Made by a program: the position numbers and the translations under genes. The notes under the pieces are model-generated. The model was not told the origin of the DNA, made no database searches, and saw only the letters and a list, made by a program, of their open reading frames with translations. Positions 36,170 through 44,488 of a stretch of DNA of 64,000 nt are shown one piece after another. Position 1 is the stretch's first letter; each line of letters opens with the position of its first letter. Source of the DNA: Pseudodesulfovibrio profundus (GTDB taxonomy: Bacteria > Desulfobacterota > Desulfovibrionia > Desulfovibrionales > Desulfovibrionaceae); assembly GCF_900217235.1 (NCBI RefSeq), contig NZ_LT907975.1, positions 62,001 to 126,000 on the forward strand. Reading direction: 5' to 3'.

Positions 36170-37528
36170 CTATGAAAAGTTGATGCCGAGTTTGTTCAGT
36201 TTCTTGAAAAGGCCTTCAAGCATGATCTTTGCGATTTCTTCTTCTTTAGAATCGCCAAGTCTGTTCATGTCCCTGTATTCAGGGCGCAAAGAGTCTTTGA
36301 GTTTTTCCTTGAATTCTTTGCAAGCATGCTCAGTTTCAATTCCGAACCTGTCTGATGTCTTTTGGATTTGAACGGAATGGTCATTCTTCATGGCGACAAT
36401 CTTTTCATCAAGTGATCGAATCTTGTTTTTCAATCCATCGATGTCGGTGTTTTTCTCAGTTACTTCGGTTTGAAGTCGACCAAGCTTTGTCCTTTCCTCA
36501 TTAAGTTGCGATTGGTGAGACTCTCTTTCCTTTCTGAGTGCCTGTCGCGATTGTAAAAGTTCTTCTTCAAGTTGCTGTAGCTTGTCTGCTCTTCGAGAAG
36601 AATCCTTCTTGGCCTTGCTCAGTTTCTTTTTTAATCTGGATATGTTGTTATTTTGGCTTCTGATGGTTTCGCTATTCGCTGCCAGGTGCTTGCCTAGTTG
36701 ATCGAGCAGCTGATCCGCAGTCAGTGCTTCTGATCTTTTAGGCTCCGAAGGTGCTTGTTTTGGTATTGAGTCGGTTTGTTCATCTCCGGCAAGTGGCAGT
36801 TTCAATTGGACTCCGGATTGTTGCGCTTTGCTCATAATGGCTTTCACGGCAGGAAGCATCCCGATCGTCCAACCCGAAACAGCCGCGGTCAACGTGTTAG
36901 GATATTTTTGTGTACAATGTTCCAAAGTGCCATTTACGATGAGCCATTCAATCAGTTTTGCCTGAAGGTCTAGTTTGTTGGCCTCGCCATAAGGTGTCTT
37001 GCATTCGAATAGGATTTCGAAGAATTGGAGCGACACATTTTTCAGATTCTTGGCGCTCTTGAATTCATGGTTCAAGATCGAAGCAATTGGTTCAGCTTTG
37101 CCGGGGAAAAAGTGTTTCTCGACCGTTTCCATGTATATTTTTGGTAATTCGCCACCTTTTTTGGATTCGTTGCTCTCGACAGCCGTAAGCAGCATGAGTC
37201 CTGAGGGGGGATCACAGGCAGACAATTGGGCAGCCAGTTCGATTTTCATGTCACGGTAGTTGGCACCTTTCAGCTTGGCATTGAGCAGGTTGAGAAGGAA
37301 GCTCCGTCGATCTTTTTCGGTTTTTGGCCAAACCGATACGAAAGCATGGATTAAGAACCAGGTAGGCAATTCCTCGATAGATTCGAGAGCAAACTTGTTG
37401 TCCTTGATGCTTGTGTCGAAAAAACGCGAAACGTATTCGGCCAGTTTGGCTGGCTTCAGTGTTCCTTGGTCGATGTCTTTGAGTTCCGCAGCCAATGTTT
37501 TCAGTGTGGCGCGATTCGTATTTTCCAT
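36170..37528 (-). CDS. coiled-coil protein, putative partner of the Hsp70-like ATPase
   Basis: 452 aa. Residues about 1-245 are alpha-helical repeat-like sequence without known motifs. Residues about 270-420 are a long coiled coil (NNISRLKKKLSKAKKDSSRR, LQQLEEELLQSRQALRKERE). The last 45 residues (LKDSLRPEYRDMNRL..IAKIMLEGLFKKLNKLGINFS) vaguely recall nucleotide-exchange factors of Hsp70s. That similarity is only an impression. It has a one-base gap to the gene before it and 16 bases to the Hsp70 gene, so the three are clearly one operon. Confidence 0.75.
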   Translation of the reverse strand: MENTNRATLKTLAAELKDIDQGTLKPAKLAEYVSRFFDTSIKDNKFALESIEELPTWFLIHAFVSVWPKTEKDRRSFLLNLLNAKLKGANYRDMKIELAAQLSACDPPSGLMLLTAVESNESKKGGELPKIYMETVEKHFFPGKAEPIASILNHEFKSAKNLKNVSLQFFEILFECKTPYGEANKLDLQAKLIEWLIVNGTLEHCTQKYPNTLTAAVSGWTIGMLPAVKAIMSKAQQSGVQLKLPLAGDEQTDSIPKQAPSEPKRSEALTADQLLDQLGKHLAANSETIRSQNNNISRLKKKLSKAKKDSSRRADKLQQLEEELLQSRQALRKERESHQSQLNEERTKLGRLQTEVTEKNTDIDGLKNKIRSLDEKIVAMKNDHSVQIQKTSDRFGIETEHACKEFKEKLKDSLRPEYRDMNRLGDSKEEEIAKIMLEGLFKKLNKLGINFS

Positions 37529-37529
37529 A

Positions 37530-39935
37530 TTATTCCTCGGCAGATATGTGTTGGCCTTCCAAAAGCCTTTTAAGTCCTTCCAGTTCTGTAGGCAGTTCTT
37601 CGTTGTTTTTCAATGCATTTGCATACGTTTGCAATCCTGGAGACATGTTAGTGGCGTCGATAGGGGCCATCAGGTTTTGACGATCGGTGTTTTTGAGGAT
37701 TGCAAGTTGAAGAAGCTTGGCCAAGTCGCCAACCAGTCCTGGTTCGCCTGAGCATTTCTTTGCTTCAGCGTATGGGATTTCAGGTTTTGCCAACTTTTTG
37801 TAATGTTTTCTCCATGCCGATATCAGTTCTTGCCCCTTGGGCAGACAGGCAATCATCCCTGTGGTTCCTGGCAGGGGGGCAGTAACATGGAAGCTCCACT
37901 CGTTAATGGCTTCACTCAAGTCCGCGTCCATGTGTTTCAAGTCCTCGAGACGTCCTATCTCGTCTTCCAGGATGGTCTTCCACCGAGGTGAGCAGACGGC
38001 CACGAAATCGGGCTTGCCGTTCAACAGATTTTCGATAGCATCCATATCGCCGTTCGTGAGGATGGATTTTGCCTGTCGATACCATTGTATGGCGAAACGA
38101 GTTTTGGGTGGAATGGGTTGCTCGGAATCATCACAATCGACTCCTTCGATTGCGGTGTCGTCGAATGCCACGGAGCATGCTGCGAGTATCCATATAGCGG
38201 TCTGTAGTTTCGTCGGGAAAGCCTGGATATCATTGACATCGAATGATGTTGTTCCTTCTCCTCGCAATACTTTCGAAAACTCTTTCAAAGATGTGCGGCT
38301 GCCTGTTGGCAGTGCTTTAAAGAATTGTTCAGGGTATTGATTGGGTTCAGGGAAAGTTTCCAGGAAAGTCAGTAGGTCCAAAAACAGTAAACCACCCGAT
38401 GGTGAGCCTGTTCCCTGAGTCACGATTCCCCAAGGGCCAGCCCAGTTGTACAGGCCTTGTGCCAAGCTCCGGGAGTTGACTTTCAAAGTGCCATCTTTTC
38501 CGAATCGTCCGCCAGAAAAAATGGTAGATTTATCTTCGTCGTTTCTGATTTCCAGAGCCAGGTCACTGCCAGGGCTGCCTTCAAGATAAATGAATTGACC
38601 GCCATCAAGCTCGCTTTTCAAGAGGGTTCCCGTGTCGTCCTCAAGCCGAAGTATGTCTCGGTATATGGGGATAGAAAACTGAAGCGAAAAGGATCCATTC
38701 TTCAGGAAGCCTTGAGCGGGTGTTGTTCGGCAGGAGGCCACCCATGTGTTGGGGGAATCAGTAACATGTGTTGCTTCGGTCGAGAAAGAAAGTGTGTAAT
38801 CTTTGGGGGCATTCAAGCAGATGGGCAGATGGTCTTCAGGGGCTACCAGATTGGATGAGGCTGTAATTGACAGGTCATCTACGATGTTTACAACCAACTC
38901 GTTCATGACCCTTTGGCCACCACTGATCACGGTTCTGCCAGTTGCTTCGAACCACAGTCTGAGCCGACATGGGAAACCCAATCCCAACTTGTTCAGATCA
39001 AGAGACGAGTGATAATCCGACAGTTTTTCCAGAGTGGTTGCCTGGATACTTCGTGGTCCTTGGCCTGCATCGTATATCAGGAGGTACTCCATAGAGATAA
39101 TTGATTGAGGGTTTTCAATTATCAACTTTGGAAGAGGGAGTGTGCCAACATACTCGGTAACTATATGATCCGGGCATTTGAGAGGGGACTCCCAACGCAT
39201 GGACGGAGGAGCAAAGAGTGGAGTGGGGTGAATCTGGCCCTCATCACTGGATGGGCGGGGCGGCAGGATGGAGTGCCCCCCATACACTTTGAAAAAGTCG
39301 CTCCAGAAGCTTGGTCTGTAGCTTGGTAGCGATGCCAATTGCTCGTGTGTGAGAAGTCCACGGTTGAGTTGTGACATGTTTTTCGCAACGCTCGTGGTAA
39401 AGGTCCAGCCCCCCTTGTCTCTCAAGAATTTTCCCAGCCATAGCGGTAGATCTTCAGGTACACAGAGTTCGTAGTCATCGAATTGAAGTTCTGCCGTTGC
39501 ATCCCATTTGGCTCGTTGTTTCAAGTGCTTAATGAACCAAACAAAATCCTTCAGAAAATATCGACTTATCCCGCATTGTTCCATGATTCGACCTACGTAT
39601 CGGTTGGTCCCGACGCGCGGTTGGAAATTCGTATCGATTTTTTCCATGTATGCTTCGATAGCTTCTCCCAAATCCGACTGCATACTTGAATTGCAGTTGA
39701 GTTTGTTGCAGAAATGCTTCCAAAAGCCTTCATCGTCGTAGGTGTAATAAGCACAATTGACCGCCAGCACGGCCAGTGCTGTCTTATTTGCGAAACAGTC
39801 ACTCCTTGTCCTGAGATGGCGTCCCAGGATTTCCAGATACTCGAAGGTGTCCGACTCCGAGAGGACAATTTGTCCAAGGAATCGCAAGTTGGGAGCAGCT
39901 TCTTTCCATGTATTGACGGCGGCAGTGAAATTCAT
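37530..39935 (-). CDS. large protein of unknown function, first gene of the defence operon (801 aa)
   Basis: No motif recognised. The N-terminal 230 residues are helical (FANKTALAVLAVNCAYYTYDDE, RYFLKDFVWFIKHLKQRAKW). The middle (about 240-520) looks beta-rich (CRLRLWFEATGRTVISGGQ, LVAPEDHLPICLNAP). The end is helical, with AACSVAFDDTAIEGVDCDDS. No signal peptide or membrane span. It lies immediately upstream of the coiled-coil and Hsp70 genes, and by position could be the target-recognition or scaffold subunit. It starts 40 bases from an IS3-B copy, which has separated it from its original upstream region. Confidence 0.75.
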   Translation of the reverse strand: MNFTAAVNTWKEAAPNLRFLGQIVLSESDTFEYLEILGRHLRTRSDCFANKTALAVLAVNCAYYTYDDEGFWKHFCNKLNCNSSMQSDLGEAIEAYMEKIDTNFQPRVGTNRYVGRIMEQCGISRYFLKDFVWFIKHLKQRAKWDATAELQFDDYELCVPEDLPLWLGKFLRDKGGWTFTTSVAKNMSQLNRGLLTHEQLASLPSYRPSFWSDFFKVYGGHSILPPRPSSDEGQIHPTPLFAPPSMRWESPLKCPDHIVTEYVGTLPLPKLIIENPQSIISMEYLLIYDAGQGPRSIQATTLEKLSDYHSSLDLNKLGLGFPCRLRLWFEATGRTVISGGQRVMNELVVNIVDDLSITASSNLVAPEDHLPICLNAPKDYTLSFSTEATHVTDSPNTWVASCRTTPAQGFLKNGSFSLQFSIPIYRDILRLEDDTGTLLKSELDGGQFIYLEGSPGSDLALEIRNDEDKSTIFSGGRFGKDGTLKVNSRSLAQGLYNWAGPWGIVTQGTGSPSGGLLFLDLLTFLETFPEPNQYPEQFFKALPTGSRTSLKEFSKVLRGEGTTSFDVNDIQAFPTKLQTAIWILAACSVAFDDTAIEGVDCDDSEQPIPPKTRFAIQWYRQAKSILTNGDMDAIENLLNGKPDFVAVCSPRWKTILEDEIGRLEDLKHMDADLSEAINEWSFHVTAPLPGTTGMIACLPKGQELISAWRKHYKKLAKPEIPYAEAKKCSGEPGLVGDLAKLLQLAILKNTDRQNLMAPIDATNMSPGLQTYANALKNNEELPTELEGLKRLLEGQHISAEE

Positions 39936-40047
39936 GTCAACGAAGTGTGAGAATTAGGATATTAGAATTATGAGATGCGCTTTCCCCCGAAATTCGGACC
40001 ACCGGTTAAGGTGGAGTCAGCGTCCTTAAACCGATAAGGAAGGACGC

Positions 40048-40326
40048 ATGACAAAGAGCAGCAAAAGACGGAAACATTCGGACAAGTTTAAGGCCAAGGT
40101 CGCACTTGAGGCGATTCGTGGCGTGAAGACGCTTGCGCAACTGGCTGCGGAGTACAAAGTGCACCCCAATCAGATTTCCACGTGGAAGCGGCAGCTCCTT
40201 GAGAATGTCGATGACATCTTTTCCAGTGGCAAGAAAGCCAAAAGCCAGGAGGAGATAACCGCACCGTTATTTGAGGAGATCGGTCGGCTCAAGATGGACA
40301 TCAAGTGGCTTGAAAAAAAGTTGTAA
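40048..40326 (+). CDS. IS3-B transposase OrfA, copy 2
   Basis: 92 aa, diverged version of the HTH/leucine-zipper OrfA. Its end holds the slippery heptamer A_AAA_AAG at 40314-40320. Confidence 0.93.
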   Translation: MTKSSKRRKHSDKFKAKVALEAIRGVKTLAQLAAEYKVHPNQISTWKRQLLENVDDIFSSGKKAKSQEEITAPLFEEIGRLKMDIKWLEKKL

Positions 40327-40340
40327 GCCTGCCGCTTGAG

Positions 40341-41168
40341 GTGCGCCGCCAGTGGATCAAACCAGATCGGGAGTATTCCATCCGGCGGCAATGCAAGTTG
40401 GCAGGCATTTCCCGTTCGGGATTTTACTACAAGCCTGTAGCCGAATCCGATGAAAATTTGGCCCTGATGCGTCTGATCGACGAGCAGTACCTGCGTCAGC
40501 CTGATTACGGCTCGCCGCGCATGACAGATTGGCTGAGGACACAAGGGCATCAGGTCAACCACAAGCGGGTTGAGCGACTGATGCAGATGATGGGCTTGCA
40601 GGCCATTACTCCAGGGCCGCATACGAGTGTCCCCAACCCGGAGCATCCCGTGTTTCCTTATCTGCTGAAAGGAGTTGCCATTGAACGAAAAAATCAAGTC
40701 TGGAGCGCTGATATCACCTACATCCCCATGCAGCGCGGCTTTCTGTACCTGGTGGCAGTGATAGACTGGTGGAGCCGCTTCGTGCTGGCTTGGGAGCTAT
40801 CGAACTCGATGGATAGTTCTTTCTGCGTGGATGCGCTCAACAAGGCTTTGCGCATCTCTACGCCGGAGGTGTTCAACACGGACCAGGGAGCGCAGTTCAC
40901 GAGTCGTGAATTTACCGGAGTTCTGCAGAGCAAGGGAATTGCAATCAGCATGGACGGCAAAGGTCGCGCAATCGACAACGTCTTCATTGAGCGGCTGTGG
41001 TGGACGGTGAAATATGAGGATATTTACCCCAGGGCGTACTGTGATGGGATCGAGCTATACCATGGGCTTACGCGCTATTTTCGGTACTACAACGAGGAGC
41101 GCGGTCATTCGTCGTTGGACAAAAGAACTCCCGCTGACGTATACAGGGGCAACTTGAATGTTCATTGA
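40341..41168 (+). CDS. IS3-B transposase OrfB, copy 2
   Basis: 275 aa. In this copy a GTG at 40341 could start OrfB alone, but the frame is open back to the OrfA frameshift site. DDE residues are present in WSADITYIP, FNTDQGAQFT and WTVKYEDIYP. Confidence 0.92.
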   Translation: MRRQWIKPDREYSIRRQCKLAGISRSGFYYKPVAESDENLALMRLIDEQYLRQPDYGSPRMTDWLRTQGHQVNHKRVERLMQMMGLQAITPGPHTSVPNPEHPVFPYLLKGVAIERKNQVWSADITYIPMQRGFLYLVAVIDWWSRFVLAWELSNSMDSSFCVDALNKALRISTPEVFNTDQGAQFTSREFTGVLQSKGIAISMDGKGRAIDNVFIERLWWTVKYEDIYPRAYCDGIELYHGLTRYFRYYNEERGHSSLDKRTPADVYRGNLNVH

Positions 41169-41175
41169 CTTGGCT

Positions 41176-41273
41176 CGTAGCCGTTGCTCCGCTCCGCCCT
41201 CGGCCCTTCGGGCCGCCCCTACGGGGACGGGCTACGCTCCACAACGGCTATGGCGACCCGCCTCCTCGGAGGC
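41176..41273 (+). ncRNA. structured segment inside IS3-B copy 2 (with compensatory changes)
   Basis: The same fold as in copies 1 and 3, with sequence changes that keep it: outer stem CGTAGCCGTTG / CAACGGCTATG (C-G replaced by T-A, next pair now G-T), loop TAC instead of TGC in CCCC-TAC-GGGG, and loop TC instead of AC in GCCTCC-TC-GGAGGC. Confidence 0.55.
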
Positions 41274-41436
41274 ACAAACTCGGACGCCGGGCTCCACCTT
41301 AAAAAGACCGATCAGTGGTCCAAAGGATGGGGGGAGGCGCAAGAATCATCCTTGAGGAGGCTAGAATAATGAATAATATATTTCTGAAGACTCTCAAATA
41401 AAAGTGAATGTTGCAAGGTGAAATATTTAAAAAGTG

Positions 41437-41880
41437 TTACGTGCGTTTTGTTGAGGACATTTTCATCTTTTGGGGGATACTTTCAACTTTGGCAGCTATT
41501 GTTTCAAGACCTTGATCATTGACTTCGCACTCCCAGATCACCATGACTGCCCAACCAAGTTTTTGCAGTGCTTGTGTGTTGCGCTCGTCTCTATTCACAT
41601 TGTCTTTGAATTTTCGTTCCCAAAATGCCCGGTTGGTGGAAGGTGTTGTCGTTTTTTTGCAGCCACGATGACGATGCCAAAAGCAGCCGTGAACAAAAAT
41701 CGCGATCATGCGGCTTGGTAGAACTATATCCGGATTGCCGGGAAGATCCTTTCTGTGAAGACGGAACCGATAACCCTTGCGGTGGAGGTATTGACGTACC
41801 GCAACTTCAGGCTTGGTGTTTTTGCCTTTTATTTTGGACATCATTCTGCTTCTGGTTTTTCGGTCAACTATGTCTACCAT
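41437..41880 (-). CDS. vsr: Vsr-type very-short-patch repair endonuclease
   Basis: 147 aa from the ATG at 41880; the frame is open upstream but only this part matches the family. It has MVDIVDRKTRSRMMSKIKGK, the catalytic-type region PGNPDIVLPSRMIAIFVHGCFWH, then HRGCKK and WAVMVIWECEV. Vsr nicks T:G mismatches that arise by deamination of 5-methylcytosine, so it belongs with the divergent methyltransferase gene. It may also be the promoter-proximal gene for the operon downstream, from which an IS now separates it. Confidence 0.92.
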   Translation of the reverse strand: MVDIVDRKTRSRMMSKIKGKNTKPEVAVRQYLHRKGYRFRLHRKDLPGNPDIVLPSRMIAIFVHGCFWHRHRGCKKTTTPSTNRAFWERKFKDNVNRDERNTQALQKLGWAVMVIWECEVNDQGLETIAAKVESIPQKMKMSSTKRT

Positions 41881-41968
41881 TTTGTTTGACTCTCGCGATT
41901 GCATTTTGAACCATGAACGTGCACTATCCGTTGCTTTGATACCAAAATGGAGATACTTGTTCCACGTA

Positions 41969-43519
41969 ATGTCCACAATACCGATTATTGATGTTTTCGC
42001 AGGTCCGGGGGGCCTCGGGGAAGGATTTGCTGGCTTCCAAGCTTCCAAAGGCTTTCCTTTCAAAATTCTGTTGTCAGCAGAAGCCAACCATGATGCGCAC
42101 TCCACCTTGCGCCTGAGGGCATTCCAACGGGCTCTGCTGACTTCCGGCAGAGATCTTTCTCATTTGCTTGGATATTACCAAGGCAATCATGACGAACCGT
42201 ATACTCAGGACACCAAAGGAATATGGGAAGAGGCCTCCCAAGAAGCTCTTTGCTTGGAGTTGGGGTCTACCAATGGTGATAAGCGCTTATATAAAGAGCT
42301 GGAGAGCCGTCTAGATGCGAGCAAGCCATGGGTTTTGATTGGCGGCCCCCCATGTCAAGCGTATTCAATTGCTGGTCGTGTTCGGAACAAGGGCAATGCG
42401 GACTATGTCCCATCGAATGATTCGAGACACTTCTTATACCAAGAATATCTTCGTATTATCAGCGAATATCGGCCTTCTGTCTTCGTGATGGAGAATGTGC
42501 GCGGGATGCTTTCGTGCAAGATAGACGGAAAGCTTATTGCCCATCAGATACTGGAAGATCTTGCATGTGCCGGAGACCGGTGCAGTCTGAAGAGTGGGCA
42601 AGGATACCGAATCTACTCTCTCGTATCATCTACATATTTTGAACACGGCAAGGATGTAAGCAAGGTTGACACGAAGGAGTTCGTGGTCAAGTCGGAAGAG
42701 TACGGCGTCCCTCAGGCCAGGCATCGAGTGATTTTGCTTGGAGTCAGGAACGATATAGATGTCCGGCCTGGGCGGCTTTCCCGGAGGGGTGGGCCTTTTG
42801 TTGAGGAAGTAATATCGGATTTGCCTTTGTTGCGAAGTGGATTCAGCAGGGAAGGTGACGATTGCGATAAATGGCATTCTCATGTTGCAACTCAATTATG
42901 GGATTTGGCTAGTTGTGCACGTGAAGCCGGAATGCCTGAACTTGCAGAAGATTTGGATGAATATGGGTTCATGGTCCAGTCGAATAGCTTAGACCGTGAT
43001 GCTCAGGAAAAGAGGGCAGGAGGCCTGTCTACGGACTTGCCTCCTCTTCTGAATGAATGGCTTACGGGTATATGGCCGGAAGCGTGTTTCAACCATGAAA
43101 CAAGAACTCATATGGCATCAGACTTGAGAAGATACGCCTATGCTGCCGTGTTCGCGAGAACATATGGCCGATACCCGAAGGGAGTTGATGATTTTTCGTT
43201 ACCGGGCTTGGCTCCTGCACATGAGAACTGGACGACTGGGAAGTTTGCGGACAGGTTTAGAGTACAACAGGAGGGGCGAACGGCCACGACCATCACGAGC
43301 CATATTGCAAAGGATGGGCATTACTATATCCACCCCGATCCTTCACAGTGTCGCAGTTTGACCGTTCGGGAGGCTGCCAGGATTCAGACTTTCCCTGACG
43401 ACTACTTTTTTTCAGGCCCAAGAACTAGTCAGTACACACAGGTCGGTAATGCTGTGCCGCCGTATTTGGCTAGGCAGATCGCAGAGATTGTTTACGATCT
43501 TTTACAGCAATCGAACTAG
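41969..43519 (+). CDS. DNA (cytosine-5-)-methyltransferase
   Basis: 516 aa from the ATG at 41969, right before motif I; a longer open frame upstream overlaps vsr and is not family-like. Motifs: I IIDVFAGPGGLGEGFAGF, IV VLIGGPPCQAYSIAGR with the catalytic Cys, VI VFVMENVRGML, VIII QARHRVILLGVRND, and X TQVGNAVPPYLARQIAEIV. A target-recognition region of about 180 residues lies between VIII and IX. It probably marks host DNA for the DISARM-like system (DISARM class 2 uses a C5 methylase, DrmMII) or forms a stand-alone restriction partner with vsr. Confidence 0.93.
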   Translation: MSTIPIIDVFAGPGGLGEGFAGFQASKGFPFKILLSAEANHDAHSTLRLRAFQRALLTSGRDLSHLLGYYQGNHDEPYTQDTKGIWEEASQEALCLELGSTNGDKRLYKELESRLDASKPWVLIGGPPCQAYSIAGRVRNKGNADYVPSNDSRHFLYQEYLRIISEYRPSVFVMENVRGMLSCKIDGKLIAHQILEDLACAGDRCSLKSGQGYRIYSLVSSTYFEHGKDVSKVDTKEFVVKSEEYGVPQARHRVILLGVRNDIDVRPGRLSRRGGPFVEEVISDLPLLRSGFSREGDDCDKWHSHVATQLWDLASCAREAGMPELAEDLDEYGFMVQSNSLDRDAQEKRAGGLSTDLPPLLNEWLTGIWPEACFNHETRTHMASDLRRYAYAAVFARTYGRYPKGVDDFSLPGLAPAHENWTTGKFADRFRVQQEGRTATTITSHIAKDGHYYIHPDPSQCRSLTVREAARIQTFPDDYFFSGPRTSQYTQVGNAVPPYLARQIAEIVYDLLQQSN

Positions 43520-43586
43520 TCGATTCAGGGCACCTCTGTCGCTTGTCTTTGGTTCTCTCGACTGCTGAGCTTGTACAATATGTTTT

Positions 43587-44295
43587 GGGGCTGTACCAGA
43601 TAACTCCTTTGGGTTATCGGTATGGCAATGCGAAAAAGTCGTTTGAGCAAGGACAAGCAGCTTCGTTTAATCGAACATTTTGTGGCTGGCACGACAGCTC
43701 GTTGCGCTGCCGATCTGGTTGGTGTGAACGTCAAAACAGCCGCCTATTACTTTCACCGGCTCCGGGAAATCATAGCGGTAGAAGAGTCCTGTGAAGGGAT
43801 GGATTTTGGCGAATTTGAGGTCGATGAGAGCTACTTCGGTGGCAAGCGAAAGGGCAAAAGAGGACGTGGGGCGGCTGGTAAGGTTCCTGTTTTTGGAATC
43901 CTTAAAAGGGGCGGGAAGGTCTATACACAGGTGATTCCTGATGCGAAAGGTAAAACCTTGCTTCCCATTATTCAGGAAAGAATCCAGCCAGACAGTGTGG
44001 TTTACTCGGACTGCTGGTATGGCTACAATGTCCTTGATGTGTCAGCGTTCAAACACTTCCGAATCAACCACTCGAAGCTGTTTGCAGATAGCCACAACCA
44101 CATCAATGGAATCGAGAATTTTTGGAACCAGGCCAAACGCCATATGAGGAAATTCAACGGCATTCCAACCAAGCATTTTTCTCTGTTTTTAAAGGAATGC
44201 GAGTGGCGTTTTAATAACAGCAATCCGCGAAGCCAGTTTAAACAACTGAAACAGTGGGTTAGAAGACATATGGGCTAGTTATCTGGTACAGCCCC
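43587..44295 (+). mobile_element. IS1595-family insertion sequence, copy 2 (709 bp)
   Basis: The same 19-base ends, with eight-base duplication TATGTTTT. It lies 67 bases after the methyltransferase stop and disrupts no gene. Confidence 0.95.
43622..44278 (+). CDS. IS1595-family transposase, copy 2
   Basis: 218 aa, identical to copy 1, intact. Confidence 0.94.
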   Translation: MAMRKSRLSKDKQLRLIEHFVAGTTARCAADLVGVNVKTAAYYFHRLREIIAVEESCEGMDFGEFEVDESYFGGKRKGKRGRGAAGKVPVFGILKRGGKVYTQVIPDAKGKTLLPIIQERIQPDSVVYSDCWYGYNVLDVSAFKHFRINHSKLFADSHNHINGIENFWNQAKRHMRKFNGIPTKHFSLFLKECEWRFNNSNPRSQFKQLKQWVRRHMG

Positions 44296-44409
44296 TATGT
44301 TTTAAATGTGGAAGCCTTTGTAATCTCGATTTTCAAAAGAGAAGAATTCTATTTTTTGATAAGTAGAAGGACGAAACAGGTCTAAAACGGGTTTTGTCTT
44401 TGCCAACTA

Positions 44410-44447
44410 AAAAGCAGTTAGGTCAGACGGCTGTCCTAACTGCTTTT
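44410..44447 (-). terminator. terminator downstream of tRNA-Leu fragment 2
   Basis: Stem AAAAGCAGTTAGG / CCTAACTGCTTTT, a perfect 13-bp repeat. On the minus strand it follows the tRNA-Leu fragment (before the IS insertion between them). Its sequence is unrelated to the terminator of fragment 1. Confidence 0.85.
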
Positions 44448-44488
44448 AATCATTGGTACCTGTGTAAAGTCCCCTTTCATAGGGCCAG

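Larger units (their letters stand above)
39976..41341 (+). mobile_element. IS3-family insertion sequence IS3-B, copy 2 (1366 bp)
   Basis: Ends TGCGCTTTCCCCC and TGCGCCTCCCCCC, AGA duplication on both sides. It differs from copies 1 and 3 at many bases and several residues (for example LENVDDIFSSGKK against LENAEGIFSGGKK), so it arrived separately. It sits between vsr and the first gene of the defence operon. Confidence 0.94.

Noticed and set aside
33215..41341. Composite transposon carrying the Hsp70 module between two IS3-B copies
   Set aside because: Each copy has its own matching target duplication (GAG and AGA), and the left copy lies inside an operon gene, so they inserted independently.
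41813..41968. N-terminal extension of the methyltransferase (52 codons)
   Set aside because: It overlaps vsr on the other strand, and family motif I begins right after the ATG at 41969.
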